From an uncultured Treponema sp. (GTDB lineage: Bacteria; Spirochaetota; Spirochaetia; Treponematales; Treponemataceae), in contig CAKZZR010000198.1 in NCBI GenBank assembly GCA_937885475.1, positions 1 to 6,836 on the forward strand: a DNA stretch of 6,836 nt, read 5' to 3'. How positions within the stretch are numbered: position 1 is the stretch's first letter; each line of letters starts with the position of its first letter. The notes beneath the pieces are model-generated. The model made no database searches and was not told where the DNA came from. It was given only the letters and a program-made list of their open reading frames with translations. A program made the translations under genes and the position numbers. Positions 5,394 through 6,836 of this stretch are shown here, one piece after another.

Positions 5394-5999
5394 ATGAAAG
5401 GTTCTGCCGCAAAAAAAACAACCGCAGCGATTATGTTTCTGACCTCCGTATGGCTCATGAACGCACAGGAAAAGGAATTCCGCCCTCCATTCAGGGAACG
5501 ACCGGCTTCTGTATACACGAACATCAGGCTTTCGGGCGGCTACAGTATGGATTCCCAGCACGACTTTCCGTATGCAAAGCTCAAACTTGAGGCAGCGGAA
5601 GGCATCTTCTCAAATGTTTCCATATCGTCGGCAGTTGCGGTAACGGCGGGCTATAGTTCCTCTGCCTCCATGAACGCGATTACGCTTGCCGTTCCGAACA
5701 TCGACATCGGCTATTATTTTGGCAAGCTCAAGATTTTTGGCGGCGCGTCGCTTTTTCAGGCGTGGTATTTTGCGAACGAGGAATCTGCGGGCGTTGAATT
5801 TCAGACGATGGTGCATTCCTACGGCTACCTGCTTGAGGCAGGCGCAAGCTTTTCAATAAACGACTATGTGGGCTTCTTTACGGAATACTCATTCGCACCG
5901 CACCCTTGGATTGTAACCCCCGGCAACCGGCACGACGAATGGCTGTATCCGCACCGCATGGATGCAGGCGTAGAAATCTCAATTCCGTGGAAGCTGTAA
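5394..5999 (+). CDS. exported beta-rich protein, probable outer-membrane protein
   Basis: A 201-residue protein with a Sec signal peptide (KK at 7-8, hydrophobic 10-22, likely cleavage after MNA at 22-24). The mature part alternates polar and hydrophobic/aromatic residues in strand-length runs: SVYTNIRLSGGYS (39-51), YAKLKLEAAEG, VSISSAVAVTAGYSS, NIDIGYYFGKLKIFGGASLF, YGYLLEAGASFSINDYVGFFTEYSF and DAGVEISIPWKL at the end. Paired strands with glycine/asparagine turns and a closing strand at the extreme C-terminus suit a small beta-barrel in the outer membrane, although the last residue is Leu and not Phe. I cannot name a specific family. GAAGG (5388-5392) is only 1 nt from the ATG, too close for a normal Shine-Dalgarno, so initiation may be leaderless. 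The lipoprotein gene follows after 11 bp, so the two are probably co-transcribed. Confidence 0.8.
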   Translation: MKGSAAKKTTAAIMFLTSVWLMNAQEKEFRPPFRERPASVYTNIRLSGGYSMDSQHDFPYAKLKLEAAEGIFSNVSISSAVAVTAGYSSSASMNAITLAVPNIDIGYYFGKLKIFGGASLFQAWYFANEESAGVEFQTMVHSYGYLLEAGASFSINDYVGFFTEYSFAPHPWIVTPGNRHDEWLYPHRMDAGVEISIPWKL

Positions 6000-6004
6000 G
6001 GAGG
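6000..6004 (+). promoter_or_regulatory. strong Shine-Dalgarno of the lipoprotein gene
   Basis: GGAGG directly after the TAA of the preceding gene, 6 nt before the ATG at 6011. It fixes the start of the lipoprotein and rules out the longer reading that opens at 5906 inside the upstream gene. Confidence 0.85.
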
Positions 6005-6010
6005 CCGACG

Positions 6011-6739
6011 ATGAAAAAACACTGCATTTTTTTGCTTGTCATGCACGCCATAACCGCGCTCATCATTGCGGCGACAGTCTGCTCCTGCGGGCAGGGCTAC
6101 GCGCACATTACCTATGATTCGGACTACACCGCAGAGATAAAACTTGACACCGTGAACGGAAAAAAAGGAATCGTGCTTTATTTTGAGTCCTTGCCCTCCG
6201 AACTTACCGTACCGCGCCGCGTTCAGGGATACGATGTCATCCGGCTGAAATTTGCGGACGCGACAGACTATGCAAAGGTAAGCTCAATAACGATGGGAGA
6301 CGGGATTATGGCCATCGACAGTCTGCAAGGCTTTACCTCGCTCACCGATGTTGTCTTTCCAAGGTCGCTCGTCTCGTTTCCTGTATGCAAGGGTTGCACG
6401 CGCCTTGCCAGTGCAGACGTGCCTGACGGCGTAAACCAGCTCAGCGCGGAAACATTTTCAGGCTGTACGGCGCTTACGGAAGTAACGCTCGGAAGCGGCA
6501 TAACGGAAATCGGAGCGCAGGCATTCCTAGGCTGCACAAGCCTTAAGACACTCAACTGCACCTCTCAAACCCCGCCCACCGTTGCCGCCGACGCATTCGT
6601 CTCCGCAGCAACCAGCAGCGCAACCGACCTTCGCAGCAGAATCACGCTGCACGTAACTCAAAGCGCACTGGACGCATACCAAAATGACGATTACTGGAAG
6701 GAATTCAATTTTGAAGAAAGTGAGGATGACGACGCATAA
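6011..6739 (+). CDS. lipoprotein with BspA-type leucine-rich repeats
   Basis: A 242-residue surface or periplasmic protein. The N-terminus MKKHCIFLLV with a hydrophobic core to about 23 and the box VCSC puts the lipidated cysteine at C26; the spirochaete lipobox tolerates such residues at -2. After a linker, LRR_5/BspA-type repeats of 22-23 residues run from about 85 to 180, seen as GFTSLTDVVFPRSLVSFP, GCTRLASADVPDGVNQLSAETFSGCTALTEVTLGSGITEIGAQAFLGCTSLKTL. The closing module (LHVTQSALDAYQNDDYWKEF, 213-232) is the usual cap of this family. A very acidic tail (EESEDDDA) ends the protein. BspA-like proteins mediate adhesion to host matrix or other bacteria in oral and gut species, but this one has few repeats and its ligand is unknown. 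The frame opens earlier, at 5906, but 6011 is chosen because of the GGAGG site and the signal peptide. Confidence 0.9.
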   Translation: MKKHCIFLLVMHAITALIIAATVCSCGQGYAHITYDSDYTAEIKLDTVNGKKGIVLYFESLPSELTVPRRVQGYDVIRLKFADATDYAKVSSITMGDGIMAIDSLQGFTSLTDVVFPRSLVSFPVCKGCTRLASADVPDGVNQLSAETFSGCTALTEVTLGSGITEIGAQAFLGCTSLKTLNCTSQTPPTVAADAFVSAATSSATDLRSRITLHVTQSALDAYQNDDYWKEFNFEESEDDDA

Positions 6740-6795
6740 TCCGCCGCCCAAAAGCGTCAGTGAATGACAAAACTGTATGAAAAATAGCCGCTCTC
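6740..6795. other. short non-coding tail after the lipoprotein gene
   Basis: These 56 bases hold no frame, hairpin or T-run that I can support. They are the last bases that look genomic before the adapter. Confidence 0.5.
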
Positions 6796-6836
6796 AGATC
6801 GGAAGAGCGTCGTGTAGGGGAAGAGTGTAGATCTCG
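6796..6836. other. Illumina adapter sequence (assembly artefact)
   Basis: From AGATCGGAAGAGC at 6796 to the end, all 41 bases match the reverse complement of the Illumina TruSeq universal adapter (as I know it) with a single difference, G where A is expected at 6820. This is library-preparation sequence and not part of the organism. It marks the contig end and should be trimmed; no biological feature should be called across it. Confidence 0.96.

Noticed and set aside
5906..6010. N-terminal extension of the LRR lipoprotein by 35 residues
   Set aside because: It overlaps the preceding gene and would bury the signal peptide. GGAGG at 6000-6004 marks the ATG at 6011 as the start.

Overview
The window is an ordinary-looking piece of a bacterial chromosome, most likely from a spirochaete of the Treponema type. 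That is an inference from the gene mix: a short bactofilin next to a periplasmic TPR protein and MtaB, a lipoprotein with BspA-type leucine-rich repeats and a relaxed lipobox, and a small beta-rich exported protein. No rRNA or other phylogenetic marker is present to prove it. The window is probably a whole contig, because its last 41 bases are Illumina adapter and not genome.

Left block (1-2153, minus strand): a three-gene operon for a surface glycan. It starts from a good promoter at about 2205-2177 and reads a small unknown protein (TTG start), then a WecG/TagA/CpsF glycosyltransferase, then a Wzx-like flippase that runs off the left edge. Both internal junctions are ATGA start/stop overlaps, so translation is probably coupled. 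The first two genes are AT-rich and the flippase is GC-rich with G/C-ending codons, so the operon looks assembled from two sources. A divergent 91-residue XRE-type regulator (2297-2572, plus strand) shares the intergenic region, which holds a 12-bp direct repeat with a 21-bp period that could be its operator.

Middle block (2580-5051, minus strand): bactofilin, then an exported TPR protein, then the tRNA methylthiotransferase MtaB, closely spaced and apparently driven by one promoter directly in front of bactofilin. Right block (5394-6739, plus strand): an exported beta-rich protein and a BspA-type leucine-rich-repeat lipoprotein, 11 bp apart, probably one envelope operon.

The most notable structure lies between the divergent middle and right blocks: a 252-bp non-coding element (5097-5348) with perfect 16-bp terminal inverted repeats, bounded on both sides by a 10-bp direct repeat. 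It also contains nested imperfect inverted repeats. It has the anatomy of a MITE that landed between the two promoters. Removing it and one repeat copy leaves an intergenic gap of about 80 bp.
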